Of a DNA stretch of 64,000 nucleotides, positions 17,591-25,405 are shown one piece after another. The stretch is from Comamonas denitrificans (lineage in GTDB: Bacteria; Pseudomonadota; Gammaproteobacteria; Burkholderiales; Burkholderiaceae_C): assembly GCF_017368815.1 (NCBI RefSeq), contig NZ_JAFNME010000005.1, forward strand, positions 79,639 through 143,638. The letters are read 5' to 3'. Under the pieces are notes generated by a model. That model saw only the letters and a program-made list of their open reading frames with translations, was not told the origin of the DNA and did no database searches. Position 1 is the first letter of the stretch; every line of letters starts with the position of its first letter. The position numbers and the translations under genes were made by a program.

Positions 17591-18989
17591 TGCGGTTTTG
17601 CTGCTCGGCCAGTTGCAGGCTGATCTGCATTTGCTGGGCCGCGTACAGGCTGCGCCGCGCATCCAGCACGGTCAGAAAATCATCGGCCCCCGCATCAAAG
17701 CGGGCCTCTGACAGCGCTTGCACCTTCTGCGCTGTGTGTACCACACCGTTTTGCGCCCCCAAACGCGCGCCCCATTGGTCGCGATCGGCCAGCACATCGG
17801 CCACTTCCCGGAAGGCGGTCTGCACGGTTTTTTCGTACTGGGCCAGGGCGATGCGCTGGTTGGCTTGCGCCACTTGCAGCCCAGCGCGCAACCGTCCCCC
17901 CGAAAAAATGGGCAAATGCACGGCGGGGGCAAAATTCCAAGTGCGGCTGGCCCCGGTAAACAGCGCATCCAGTGCCGTACTGCTGCTGCCGGTGCTGGCC
18001 GTCAGGCTGATCGTGGGAAAAAACGCCGCCCGCGCAGCACCAATGTGGGCGTGCTGGGCGATCAAAGCATGCTCAGCAGCCTGCACATCGGGGCGGGCCA
18101 GCAAGACGCTGGAGGGCAGCGCCTGCGGCAGCGCGGGCCAAACCGCCTGGGCCGGCGCTTGCAGCCAGCCTGCAGGTGGTAAGGCCTCTGCCGCCAGCGC
18201 CGCCCCCACCAACAGCTGCAGCGCATTGCGGCTGCGGGCCAGTTGGGCGGTGTACTGGGCCACATCGCCCCGGGCGGTTTCCACCGTGCCCAGGTTCTGC
18301 GCCAGCGCCAGGCCCGAGGTCGCGCCCAGCTGGAACATGCGGCGCATCAAGGCGTAAGACTGTTCCCGGGTGTCCAGGGTTTGCTGGGCCAGCGCCAGGC
18401 GCTCTTGGTCGGCGGCCAGGGTCAGCCAGGCATTGGCCACCTCGGCAATCAAGGCAATTTCTACGCCCCGGCGGTTTTCTTGCACTTGCAAAAACTGCTG
18501 CCAGGCCGCCGCATTCAAGTTGCGAATGCGGCCCCACAAATCCACCTCGTAGCTGGCAAAGCCAATGCTGGCGCTGACCTGCTCATTCACCAGGCGGGTG
18601 CTGTTGCTGACATCGGCGCTGCTGCGGCTGCGCTGGCCTTGCAGCTGGGCGGCAATGCTGGGCAGCTGATCGGCCCGGGCGATGCCGTACTGGGCGCGGG
18701 CCTTGGCCACGTTGTCGGCGGCGATGCGCAAATCGCGGTTGTTGTGCAGCGCCAAGGCAACGGTGTGGCGCAAGCGGTCATCGGCCAGCCATTGCAGCGC
18801 ATCGGCTTGGGCGGCCGCCAGCACGGCTGGCGCAAGCGCTGGCGCTGGTGTGGCATCTGGCACCGTGGCCGCCACCACATCCTGCGGTTGTTGATAGCTG
18901 GGAGCGAAGTTGCAGCCTAATAAAATGCTTGAAAATAGCAATAAAACACTGATTTTGCAAGCGTTGGCAGCTCTGCTATTTTTAGTCAT
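17544..18989 (-). CDS. RND efflux outer-membrane lipoprotein (NodT/OprM family)
   Basis: This 481-residue TolC-like channel of an RND efflux pump starts at the ATG 18987-18989, giving MTKNSRAANACKISVLLLFSSILLGCNF, a lipoprotein signal with the acylated cysteine at residue 26. The open frame extends 69 codons upstream into the pump gene without family similarity. Repeated long-helix segments (ALHNNRDLRIAADNVAKARAQYGIARADQLPS and a second copy around DVQAAEHALIAQHAHIGAARAAFFPTISL) are the duplicated OEP pattern. It overlaps the pump stop by 8 bp and the convergent NadR-like kinase gene by 47 bp. Confidence 0.93.
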   Translation of the reverse strand: MTKNSRAANACKISVLLLFSSILLGCNFAPSYQQPQDVVAATVPDATPAPALAPAVLAAAQADALQWLADDRLRHTVALALHNNRDLRIAADNVAKARAQYGIARADQLPSIAAQLQGQRSRSSADVSNSTRLVNEQVSASIGFASYEVDLWGRIRNLNAAAWQQFLQVQENRRGVEIALIAEVANAWLTLAADQERLALAQQTLDTREQSYALMRRMFQLGATSGLALAQNLGTVETARGDVAQYTAQLARSRNALQLLVGAALAAEALPPAGWLQAPAQAVWPALPQALPSSVLLARPDVQAAEHALIAQHAHIGAARAAFFPTISLTASTGSSSTALDALFTGASRTWNFAPAVHLPIFSGGRLRAGLQVAQANQRIALAQYEKTVQTAFREVADVLADRDQWGARLGAQNGVVHTAQKVQALSEARFDAGADDFLTVLDARRSLYAAQQMQISLQLAEQQNRITLWKVLGGQALPAE

Positions 18990-21900
18990 GCGGGGCACTC
19001 CCGGCCTCTGCAGCCTCGGTGGGCTGGCGGCTGCGGCTTTGGAACCAGCTGCGCACCAGCAAGAAAAACACTGGCACCAAAAACAAACCCAGCACCGTTG
19101 AGGCCAGCATCCCGCCCAACACCGCCGTGCCAATGGCATTGCGCCCGCCCGCGCCTGCGCCCGTGCCCAGGGCCAGCGGCAGCACGCCAAAGCCAAAGGC
19201 CAGCGAGGTCATCAAAATGGGCCGCAAGCGCAGGCGCACGGCCTGCACCGTGGCATCAACCAACTTGTGCCCCCGCTCTTGCAGCTGCACGGCAAACTCC
19301 ACAATCAAAATCGCATTTTTCGAGGCCAACCCTATGGTGGTGAGCAGCCCCACTTGGAAGTACACATCGTTCGTCAGCCCCCGGCTGTAGGTGGCCAACA
19401 GCGCCCCCACCACCCCCAGCGGCACAGCCAGCATGACGGACAAGGGCACCGTCCAGCTTTCGTACAGCGCCGCCAGGCACAAAAAGACAAACAAGATCGA
19501 AATGGCGTACAGCAGCGGCGCTTGCGCCCCGGATTGGCGCTCTTGCAGCGATGCGCCCGTCCACTCATACCCAATACCAGGGGGCAGGGTTTGCAAAATG
19601 TCTTCGACGATTTGCATGGCCACCCCGGAGCTGATGCCCGGTGCGGCGCTGCCAATGATTTCATAGGCTGGAGCGCCGCTGTAACGCAGCAACTGCGGCG
19701 AGCCGTAATCCCAGTAGCTGCTGGAGAACGCGTCAAAACCCACCATCTCGCCGTTCTTATTGCGCACCGCCCATTGCTCGATGTCTTGCGGCAGCATGCG
19801 GTAGGGCGCATCGCCTTGGATGTACACGCGCTTGACGCGGCCGTTGTGCAAAAAGTCATTCACATAGGTGCCGCCCATGGCGCTGGAGAGGGTGCTATTG
19901 ACATCGCTGTAGCCCAGCCCCAGGGCAGCGGCCTTGCGGTCGTCGATGTGCAGGCGCAGCTCGGTGGCATCGTCCAAATTGGTGCTGCGCACATTGGTCA
20001 GCTCGGCGTATTGGCGCGCTTCTTGCAAAAACTGGTCTTTGGCCGCCAGCAAGGCCGTGTGGCCCAGCCCGCCCACGTCTTTGAGCATGACGTTAAAGCC
20101 GGCGTTCGAACCCAGCCCGCGCACGGCGGGCGGCTGCATGACAAACACCTTGGCATCGCGGATGCTGGCCAGCGCCTGGGTGGCGCGGTGGGCCACCTCG
20201 CCCGCCGATTGGCTGGGCAAAGGGCGCTGGGCCCAGGTTTTTAGCCGCACAAAGCCCCGGGCCGAGCTTTGGTCGCCGCTCAAACCCGACACCTGGTTGA
20301 AGCTGACCACCTCGGGTTGGGCCAGAAAGTACTCGCGCACCTGGTCCAGCACCTGCTGCAGCCGGGCATCGGCGGCCCCGGCCGGCAAATTCACGCTGAC
20401 AAAGACAAAGCCCTGGTCCTCGTCGGGCAAGAACGAGGTGGGCAAGCGCTGCAGCAGCACCCACATGGCCATCAAAATGGCCAGAAAGATCAGCAGCATG
20501 CGTTTGCTGCGCTGCAAAATTTTGGCCACCCCGCTTTGGTAGCGATCGGCCGTGGCATCAAAGTGGCGGTTGAACCAGATAAAAAAGCGGTCGTTGATGC
20601 CCAGCAGCCCTTTGCGAATCCGGCCGCCGTGCGCCGTGGGCGGTTTGAGCAACGTGGCGCACAGCGCGGGGGTCAAAGTCAGCGCGACAAACACCGAAAA
20701 CGCCATCGCCGCGACGATGGTGATGGAAAACTGGCGGTAAATAATGCCCGTGGAGCCGCCAAAAAACGCCATGGGCACAAAGACCGCCGACAAGGTCACG
20801 CCAATGCCCACCAGCGCGGGCGTGATCTCGCGCATGGATTGGCGCGTGGCCTCTTTGGCGGGCAGGCCCGTCTCGTGCATCACGCGCTCCACGTTTTCCA
20901 CCACCACAATGGCATCGTCCACCAGCAGGCCAATGGCCAGCACCATGGCAAACATGGTCAGCGTATTGATCGAAAACCCGGCCGCCGCCAGCACCCCCAG
21001 CGTGCCCAGCAGCACCACAGGCACGGCAATGGCCGGAATCAAGGTGGCGCGAAAGTTTTGTAAAAACAAAAACATCACCAACACCACCAGCACCATGGCC
21101 TCGCCCAGCGCTTTGAGCACCTCTTCAATCGAAGCGCGCACAAAGGGGGTTGAATCTGAGCTGACAAAGTAGTCAATCTCGTTGGGGAAAAACGGCTTCA
21201 TGCTGTTGAGCTTGGCCACCACCGCATCGGCCACGTCCATGGCATTGGCCCCATCGGCCAGCACCACGCCCATGCCCGCGCCGGGCATGCCGTTGAGTTT
21301 GGATTTGACAGTGAGCGAATCAGGCCCCAGCTCCACCCGAGCTACGTCTTTAATAGCTACGACCGCACCGTTTTCAGTGGATTTCAAGACGATTGATTCA
21401 AATTCTTCGACCGTTTTAAGCTTGGTGCGTGCAGTAATCGTAGCGTTGAGCTGTTGATTCTCCACCGCCGGCAAGGCCCCCAGCTGCCCGGCCGACACCT
21501 GGGCATTCTGGGCATTGAGGGCTGCCACCAAGTCGGCGGGAATCAAGGCGTACTGGCGCATCTTGGCCGGGTCCATCCAGATGCGCATGGCATAGCTGGT
21601 GCCAAATACGTTCACATCGCCCACGCCATCAATGCGGCCGATTTCATCGACGATGTAGGTTTGCAGGTAGTCACCAATATCCACCGAGGTCATGCTGGGC
21701 ACGGTGGAATAAAAGCTGTAGGTGGCCAAAAAGTCCTGCCCACCCTTGTTCACAAACACGCCCCGGCTTTTCACGGCATCGGGCAAGCGGTTCATGGCCG
21801 ATTGCAGCTTGTTTTGCACCTGCACCTGGGCCACGTCAATGTCGGTTCCCGGCGCAAAGGTCAGCGTGGTGCGGGCGCGGCCTGAGGAGTCGGAGGTGGA

Positions 21901-22137
21901 GCTCATGTACAGCACGTTGTCAATGCCTTTGAGCTGCTGTTCGATGATTTGCGTCACCGAGTTCTCCACCGTCTCGGCCGAGGCACCGGTGTACTGCGCC
22001 CCGATCGTCACGCGCGGCGGGGCAATGTCAGGGTACTGCTCTAGCGGCAGGGTAAACAGCGACAAAGCCCCAGCCAGCATGGTGACGATGGCCAGCACCC
22101 ACGCAAAAATGGGGCGGTTGATAAAAAACTGTGCCAT
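18982..22137 (-). CDS. RND multidrug efflux permease (AcrB/MexB, HAE1 family)
   Basis: This 1051-residue inner-membrane proton/drug antiporter is full length for HAE1 transporters. It begins MAQFFINRPIFAWVLAIVTMLAGALSLF and has the two-fold repeat with twelve expected helices. The TM4 proton-relay pair is present in GLLVDDAIVVVENVERVM, the second repeat shows GLASKNAILIVEFAVQLQERG, and the F-loop/pore region reads VFVMQPPAVRGLGSNAGFN. Substrates cannot be told from sequence but hydrophobic drugs or solvents are usual. It is the middle gene of adaptor-permease-outer channel, 13 bp after the adaptor gene and overlapping the channel gene. Confidence 0.96.
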   Translation of the reverse strand: MAQFFINRPIFAWVLAIVTMLAGALSLFTLPLEQYPDIAPPRVTIGAQYTGASAETVENSVTQIIEQQLKGIDNVLYMSSTSDSSGRARTTLTFAPGTDIDVAQVQVQNKLQSAMNRLPDAVKSRGVFVNKGGQDFLATYSFYSTVPSMTSVDIGDYLQTYIVDEIGRIDGVGDVNVFGTSYAMRIWMDPAKMRQYALIPADLVAALNAQNAQVSAGQLGALPAVENQQLNATITARTKLKTVEEFESIVLKSTENGAVVAIKDVARVELGPDSLTVKSKLNGMPGAGMGVVLADGANAMDVADAVVAKLNSMKPFFPNEIDYFVSSDSTPFVRASIEEVLKALGEAMVLVVLVMFLFLQNFRATLIPAIAVPVVLLGTLGVLAAAGFSINTLTMFAMVLAIGLLVDDAIVVVENVERVMHETGLPAKEATRQSMREITPALVGIGVTLSAVFVPMAFFGGSTGIIYRQFSITIVAAMAFSVFVALTLTPALCATLLKPPTAHGGRIRKGLLGINDRFFIWFNRHFDATADRYQSGVAKILQRSKRMLLIFLAILMAMWVLLQRLPTSFLPDEDQGFVFVSVNLPAGAADARLQQVLDQVREYFLAQPEVVSFNQVSGLSGDQSSARGFVRLKTWAQRPLPSQSAGEVAHRATQALASIRDAKVFVMQPPAVRGLGSNAGFNVMLKDVGGLGHTALLAAKDQFLQEARQYAELTNVRSTNLDDATELRLHIDDRKAAALGLGYSDVNSTLSSAMGGTYVNDFLHNGRVKRVYIQGDAPYRMLPQDIEQWAVRNKNGEMVGFDAFSSSYWDYGSPQLLRYSGAPAYEIIGSAAPGISSGVAMQIVEDILQTLPPGIGYEWTGASLQERQSGAQAPLLYAISILFVFLCLAALYESWTVPLSVMLAVPLGVVGALLATYSRGLTNDVYFQVGLLTTIGLASKNAILIVEFAVQLQERGHKLVDATVQAVRLRLRPILMTSLAFGFGVLPLALGTGAGAGGRNAIGTAVLGGMLASTVLGLFLVPVFFLLVRSWFQSRSRQPTEAAEAGSAPHD

Positions 22138-22150
22138 GGTGTGCGCCCCT

Positions 22151-23386
22151 TTATGGCTGGCGCTCTAAGGCCGAGCGCAGGGCCGCTGCCGCGGCCTGGG
22201 GATCAACCGCTGCGGCGGCAGGGCGCTGCGCGGGCATGGTCTGAGGGTCCACTCGATCGCCGGGTTTAAAGCGCTGAAAACCTTCCACCACCACCATGTC
22301 GCCCGCCTGCACCCCGCTTTCGACCAGCCACTGGTTGCCCACGGCCTGGGCCAATTGCACCGTGCGCTGCACGGCAATTTTTTGCCCCTCCCTGTCTTGC
22401 ACCACCAGCACCGAGGCGCGGCCCGTGGCATCGCGCGTCACCGCCTGCTGCGGGATCAGCAAAGCGCCGCTGGCCATGCCCGTGGGCAGCACGGCCTGGG
22501 CAAACATGCCCGGCAGCAACTGGCCATCCGGATTGGGCACCACCGCCCGCAAGGTCACGGTGCCCATGCTGGGATTGACCATCAGTCCCGAAAACTGCAG
22601 CTTGCCCACATGGGGGTAGGCACTACCGTCTTCTAGCTGCAGGGCAATGGGCATGCTGCTGGCATCAAGCTTTTCGTAGCGCCCCGCGGCCCAATCGCGC
22701 TGCAATTGCAGCAATTGGGCGGTGGACTGGGTGAAATCGACGTACATCGGATCGATCTGCACCACCTCGGTCAAAGCCGTACTTTGGTTGGCCGTGACCA
22801 AGGCCCCAGGGGTCACGTTGGACAGGCTGATGCGCCCGGCAATCGGCGCTTCAATCCTAGCATAGCGCAAGTTGGTCTGCGCCATTTGCACACTGGCGCG
22901 CGCGGCCTGCACTTCGGCCTGGGCAATGCGGGCCGCCGCTTGGGTGTCTTCGTCCTGCTGGGCGCTGATGGCGGCGATTTTCACCAACTGCGCGCTGCGT
23001 TGCGCCTGCAGCTGCTGGCGCTCAAAACTGGCCTGCGCCTTGGCCAGCGCCGCTTGGGCGCTGCTGAGGTTGGCCTGCAGCAAGGTGGCATCTATCTGGT
23101 ACAGCGCCTGCCCTTGGCGCACCAAGGCCCCCTCGGTAAACAGCTGCTTTTGAATAATGCCGCCCACCTGGGGCCGCACCTCGGCCATCTGAAACGCCCG
23201 CACACGGCCGGGCAAGGTCGTTTGCAGGGCTTGGTCTTGGGGCTGCAGCACCACCACCCCCACCTGGGCAATGTCTTGCGGGGTGGTGTTCGCTGGGTCT
23301 TTGCTCCCTGGGCCACAGCCTGTGAGCAAGCCCAGGCCCACTCCCAAGCTGCCCAGCAATGCCGCCACCCTGGCCCATTGGTTCAT
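22151..23386 (-). CDS. RND efflux periplasmic adaptor lipoprotein (AcrA/MexA family)
   Basis: This 411-residue membrane-fusion protein links the pump to the outer-membrane channel. The ATG at 23384-23386 gives MNQWARVAALLGSLGVGLGLLTGCGPG, a lipoprotein signal with the lipidated cysteine at residue 24; the open frame runs 52 codons further but into non-family sequence. The barrel-sandwich halves (VRPQVGGIIQKQLFTEGALVRQGQALYQID and RIEAPIAGRISLSNVTPGALVT) flank a coiled-coil hairpin at about 110-170. It is first in the operon. No TetR-type regulator gene sits beside it, so control must be elsewhere. Confidence 0.94.
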   Translation of the reverse strand: MNQWARVAALLGSLGVGLGLLTGCGPGSKDPANTTPQDIAQVGVVVLQPQDQALQTTLPGRVRAFQMAEVRPQVGGIIQKQLFTEGALVRQGQALYQIDATLLQANLSSAQAALAKAQASFERQQLQAQRSAQLVKIAAISAQQDEDTQAAARIAQAEVQAARASVQMAQTNLRYARIEAPIAGRISLSNVTPGALVTANQSTALTEVVQIDPMYVDFTQSTAQLLQLQRDWAAGRYEKLDASSMPIALQLEDGSAYPHVGKLQFSGLMVNPSMGTVTLRAVVPNPDGQLLPGMFAQAVLPTGMASGALLIPQQAVTRDATGRASVLVVQDREGQKIAVQRTVQLAQAVGNQWLVESGVQAGDMVVVEGFQRFKPGDRVDPQTMPAQRPAAAAVDPQAAAAALRSALERQP

Positions 23387-23525
23387 TTTTTGCTGCACTG
23401 AAGAAGAACGACCAAGGGGAATGGGGAAGAAAACAGACATCGGTTCGGCAGGGGGGATGGAAAGCAAGGCGGCATTGTCGCTTGCCCAAGTGAAGTTTTT
23501 GTAAACCGCTGTACCCAGCTGGCGG

Positions 23526-24311
23526 CTAGCCCAAAACGGCACTCACCCCGCCATCCACCGCCAGCCATTGGCCGGTAATGTGCTTGCCCGCCGCACTGGC
23601 CAAGAGCACGGTGATGCCTTTTAAATCCTCGTCATCCCCCAGCCGGCGCAAAGGGGCCTGGGCGCACATCTGCGCCTCACCAATGGAGTCAATCAAACCG
23701 GAAGCCATTTTGGTGCGGAAAAACCCTGGGCAAATGGCATTCACCGTAATGCCCTGCGGCCCCCACTCGGCCGCCAATGCGCGGGTGAAGTTCAGCACCG
23801 CGCCTTTGGAGGTGTTGTAGGCCAGGGTGCGCATGGCAATCGGGTTGCCACCCAGCCCGGCGATCGAAGAGATATTGATGATGCGCCCGCCGCGCTGCAG
23901 CATGCCCGCGCGGGCCACCGCTTGGCTTAATAAAAAATAGCCCCGGATATTCAAATCCATCACCTTGTCCCAGGCGGCCAGGGGGTGCTCCTCGGCCTTG
24001 GCACCCCACGTGGCCCCGGCGTTGTTCACCAAGATATCAATACTGCCCAGGCGTTGCACCGCCGCTTGCACCAAGCTGGCAATCGCCTCAGGCTGGGCGC
24101 AATCGGCCGCCAGCCACTGGGCATCAATGCCTTGGGCCTGCAGCGCAGTGACAGCACTTTCCAGCTCGGCGGCTTTGCGGGCCGTGAGCAGCACCCGTGC
24201 CCCGGCTTCGCCCAAAGCCTGGGCCATTTGCAGCCCCAAGCCCCGCGAGCCCCCCGTGACCAAAGCAGTTTTTCCGGTTAAATCAAACAGTTGTTGCACG
24301 CTGCGTGCCAT
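23526..24311 (-). CDS. Short-chain dehydrogenase/reductase
   Basis: This 261-residue Rossmann-fold oxidoreductase has the cofactor motif TGGSRGLGLQMA near residue 17, NNAGATW near 96, a catalytic Ser in NISSIAGLGG and YNTSK as the active-site Tyr-x-x-x-Lys. The C-terminal TGQWLAVDGGVSAVLG is typical of FabG-like or gluconate-5-dehydrogenase-like members. The ATG at 24309-24311 has AGGGAGA nine bases upstream, so the 22-codon longer frame was rejected. Substrate unknown; NADP(H) use is plausible. It precedes the efflux operon on the same strand with a 139-bp gap, so it may have its own promoter. Confidence 0.88.
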   Translation of the reverse strand: MARSVQQLFDLTGKTALVTGGSRGLGLQMAQALGEAGARVLLTARKAAELESAVTALQAQGIDAQWLAADCAQPEAIASLVQAAVQRLGSIDILVNNAGATWGAKAEEHPLAAWDKVMDLNIRGYFLLSQAVARAGMLQRGGRIINISSIAGLGGNPIAMRTLAYNTSKGAVLNFTRALAAEWGPQGITVNAICPGFFRTKMASGLIDSIGEAQMCAQAPLRRLGDDEDLKGITVLLASAAGKHITGQWLAVDGGVSAVLG

Positions 24312-24467
24312 GGCAAGTCTCCCTGAAAGTGAATGAAAAAAAACATTGTCCCGAGCGAGGCCAGCGGGCCTTGTCACACGGGTGCCACAGTCTCAAAAGA
24401 ACACTTGCCAAAGCTGCAAAAATAACTGTATATTTGAACAGTTACTGCTTATTCATACAGGTGTTTT

Positions 24468-24791
24468 ATGCAAACTACTTTTGAAACTTTCCCCAGCAAC
24501 ACGCAGTTTTCCATCGAGCTGTGCGACTACCCCGAGCTGCCCGAAACCCAGCGCGAACGCGCCGAGGCCCGCTATGCCCGCACCTTGGAGCGCCAACTGG
24601 GCGATGCCCAATCCGTCTGCGCCCTGTACACGCTGATGGAGCAGCTGCAAGAGGCCAGCCCGGAAGACATCCCGCCCAACGCCCCGGCCCTGTACCAGCG
24701 CTGGCTCAAAGCCGTGCAGGCCGCCACCGAAGCGGGCATGCAAGGCCTGGGCGAAGCGGAAACGGCGTACTTCTCGATTCGACTGCAATAA
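24468..24791 (+). CDS. Small acidic protein of unknown function
   Basis: I do not recognise this 107-residue protein. It is acidic, rich in Glu, Ala and Leu, mostly helical by appearance, and has no signal peptide, membrane helix or cysteine cluster (a single pair of Cys near residues 19 and 51). The region ETQRERAEARYARTLERQLG looks like an amphipathic helix. It is transcribed divergently from the SDR gene with a 156-bp shared upstream region, and is followed by a long inverted repeat likely to end transcription. Its codon use matches its neighbours, which supports a real gene. Confidence 0.65.
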   Translation: MQTTFETFPSNTQFSIELCDYPELPETQRERAEARYARTLERQLGDAQSVCALYTLMEQLQEASPEDIPPNAPALYQRWLKAVQAATEAGMQGLGEAETAYFSIRLQ

Positions 24792-24792
24792 A

Positions 24793-24874
24793 AATAGCTG
24801 CTTGCGCTTGTTTTTAGGCATTTTTATATTAAAAACATTTAAATATGCTCTTTAATAAAGCGCAAGCAGCTATT
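24793..24874. repeat. Long inverted repeat, 17-bp perfect arms (AGCTGCTTGCGC family)
   Basis: Arms AATAGCTGCTTGCGCTT (24793-24809) and its exact complement (24858-24874) are separated by 48 A/T-rich bases. It begins directly after the stop of the small gene at 24468 and lies ahead of gcvH, so it may act as a terminator. It is the best-preserved copy of a family with at least five other members in this window's intergenic gaps. Confidence 0.9.
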
Positions 24875-24939
24875 CTTTTATCCAGCTTGAAAATCGCTAC
24901 AGTTGCCGCTTTCCCCTGTTTTGCTTTTCAGCCCCTGCC

Positions 24940-25308
24940 ATGCCCCGCCTCTACTCTGTTGAACATGTTTGGCTTGATGCCAGCACCCCCGACGCGGCCA
25001 CCGTCGGCATTACCGCCCACGCCCAAGAGGCGCTGGGCGATGTCGTATTTACCGACTTGCCCGCCCCCGGCACCGTGCTGGCGGCAGGCCAAGTGGCCGG
25101 AGTGATTGAATCGGTCAAAGCCGCAGCCGATTTATTTGCCCCCGCCAGCGGGGAAGTCCTGGCGATCAATCCCGCCGTGCAAGCCAACCCCAGCTTGCTC
25201 AACACCGACCCCCTGGGCGCGGGCTGGCTGTTTACCGTGCGCCTGACGGCCCCCGCACAGCTCGATGCATTAATGGACGAAGCCGCCTACCAAGCGTTTT
25301 GCCAGTAA
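24940..25308 (+). CDS. gcvH: Glycine cleavage system H-like lipoyl protein
   Basis: The H protein carries the aminomethyl group on a lipoyl-lysine between the P and T proteins. The 122-residue product has GITAHAQEALGDVVFTDLP and the lipoylation site VIESVKAAADLFAPASGEV, with the modified Lys near residue 64. The C-terminal NPSLLNTDPLGAGWLFTVRL also fits. Length is normal. No gcvT or gcvP lies in the window, so either those genes are elsewhere or this is a stand-alone H protein serving lipoyl relay. The downstream histidine kinase gene begins about 97 bp later on the same strand. Confidence 0.9.
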   Translation: MPRLYSVEHVWLDASTPDAATVGITAHAQEALGDVVFTDLPAPGTVLAAGQVAGVIESVKAAADLFAPASGEVLAINPAVQANPSLLNTDPLGAGWLFTVRLTAPAQLDALMDEAAYQAFCQ

Positions 25309-25405
25309 GTTGCTGGCCGTTGGCCACCCGCAGGCGCGGCCAGCTTCCCCAGTAAGCGCCAGCAGTGGTAAAACCGGGCACCTGCCGTTTTGCCCTGCTG
25401 CTGCC

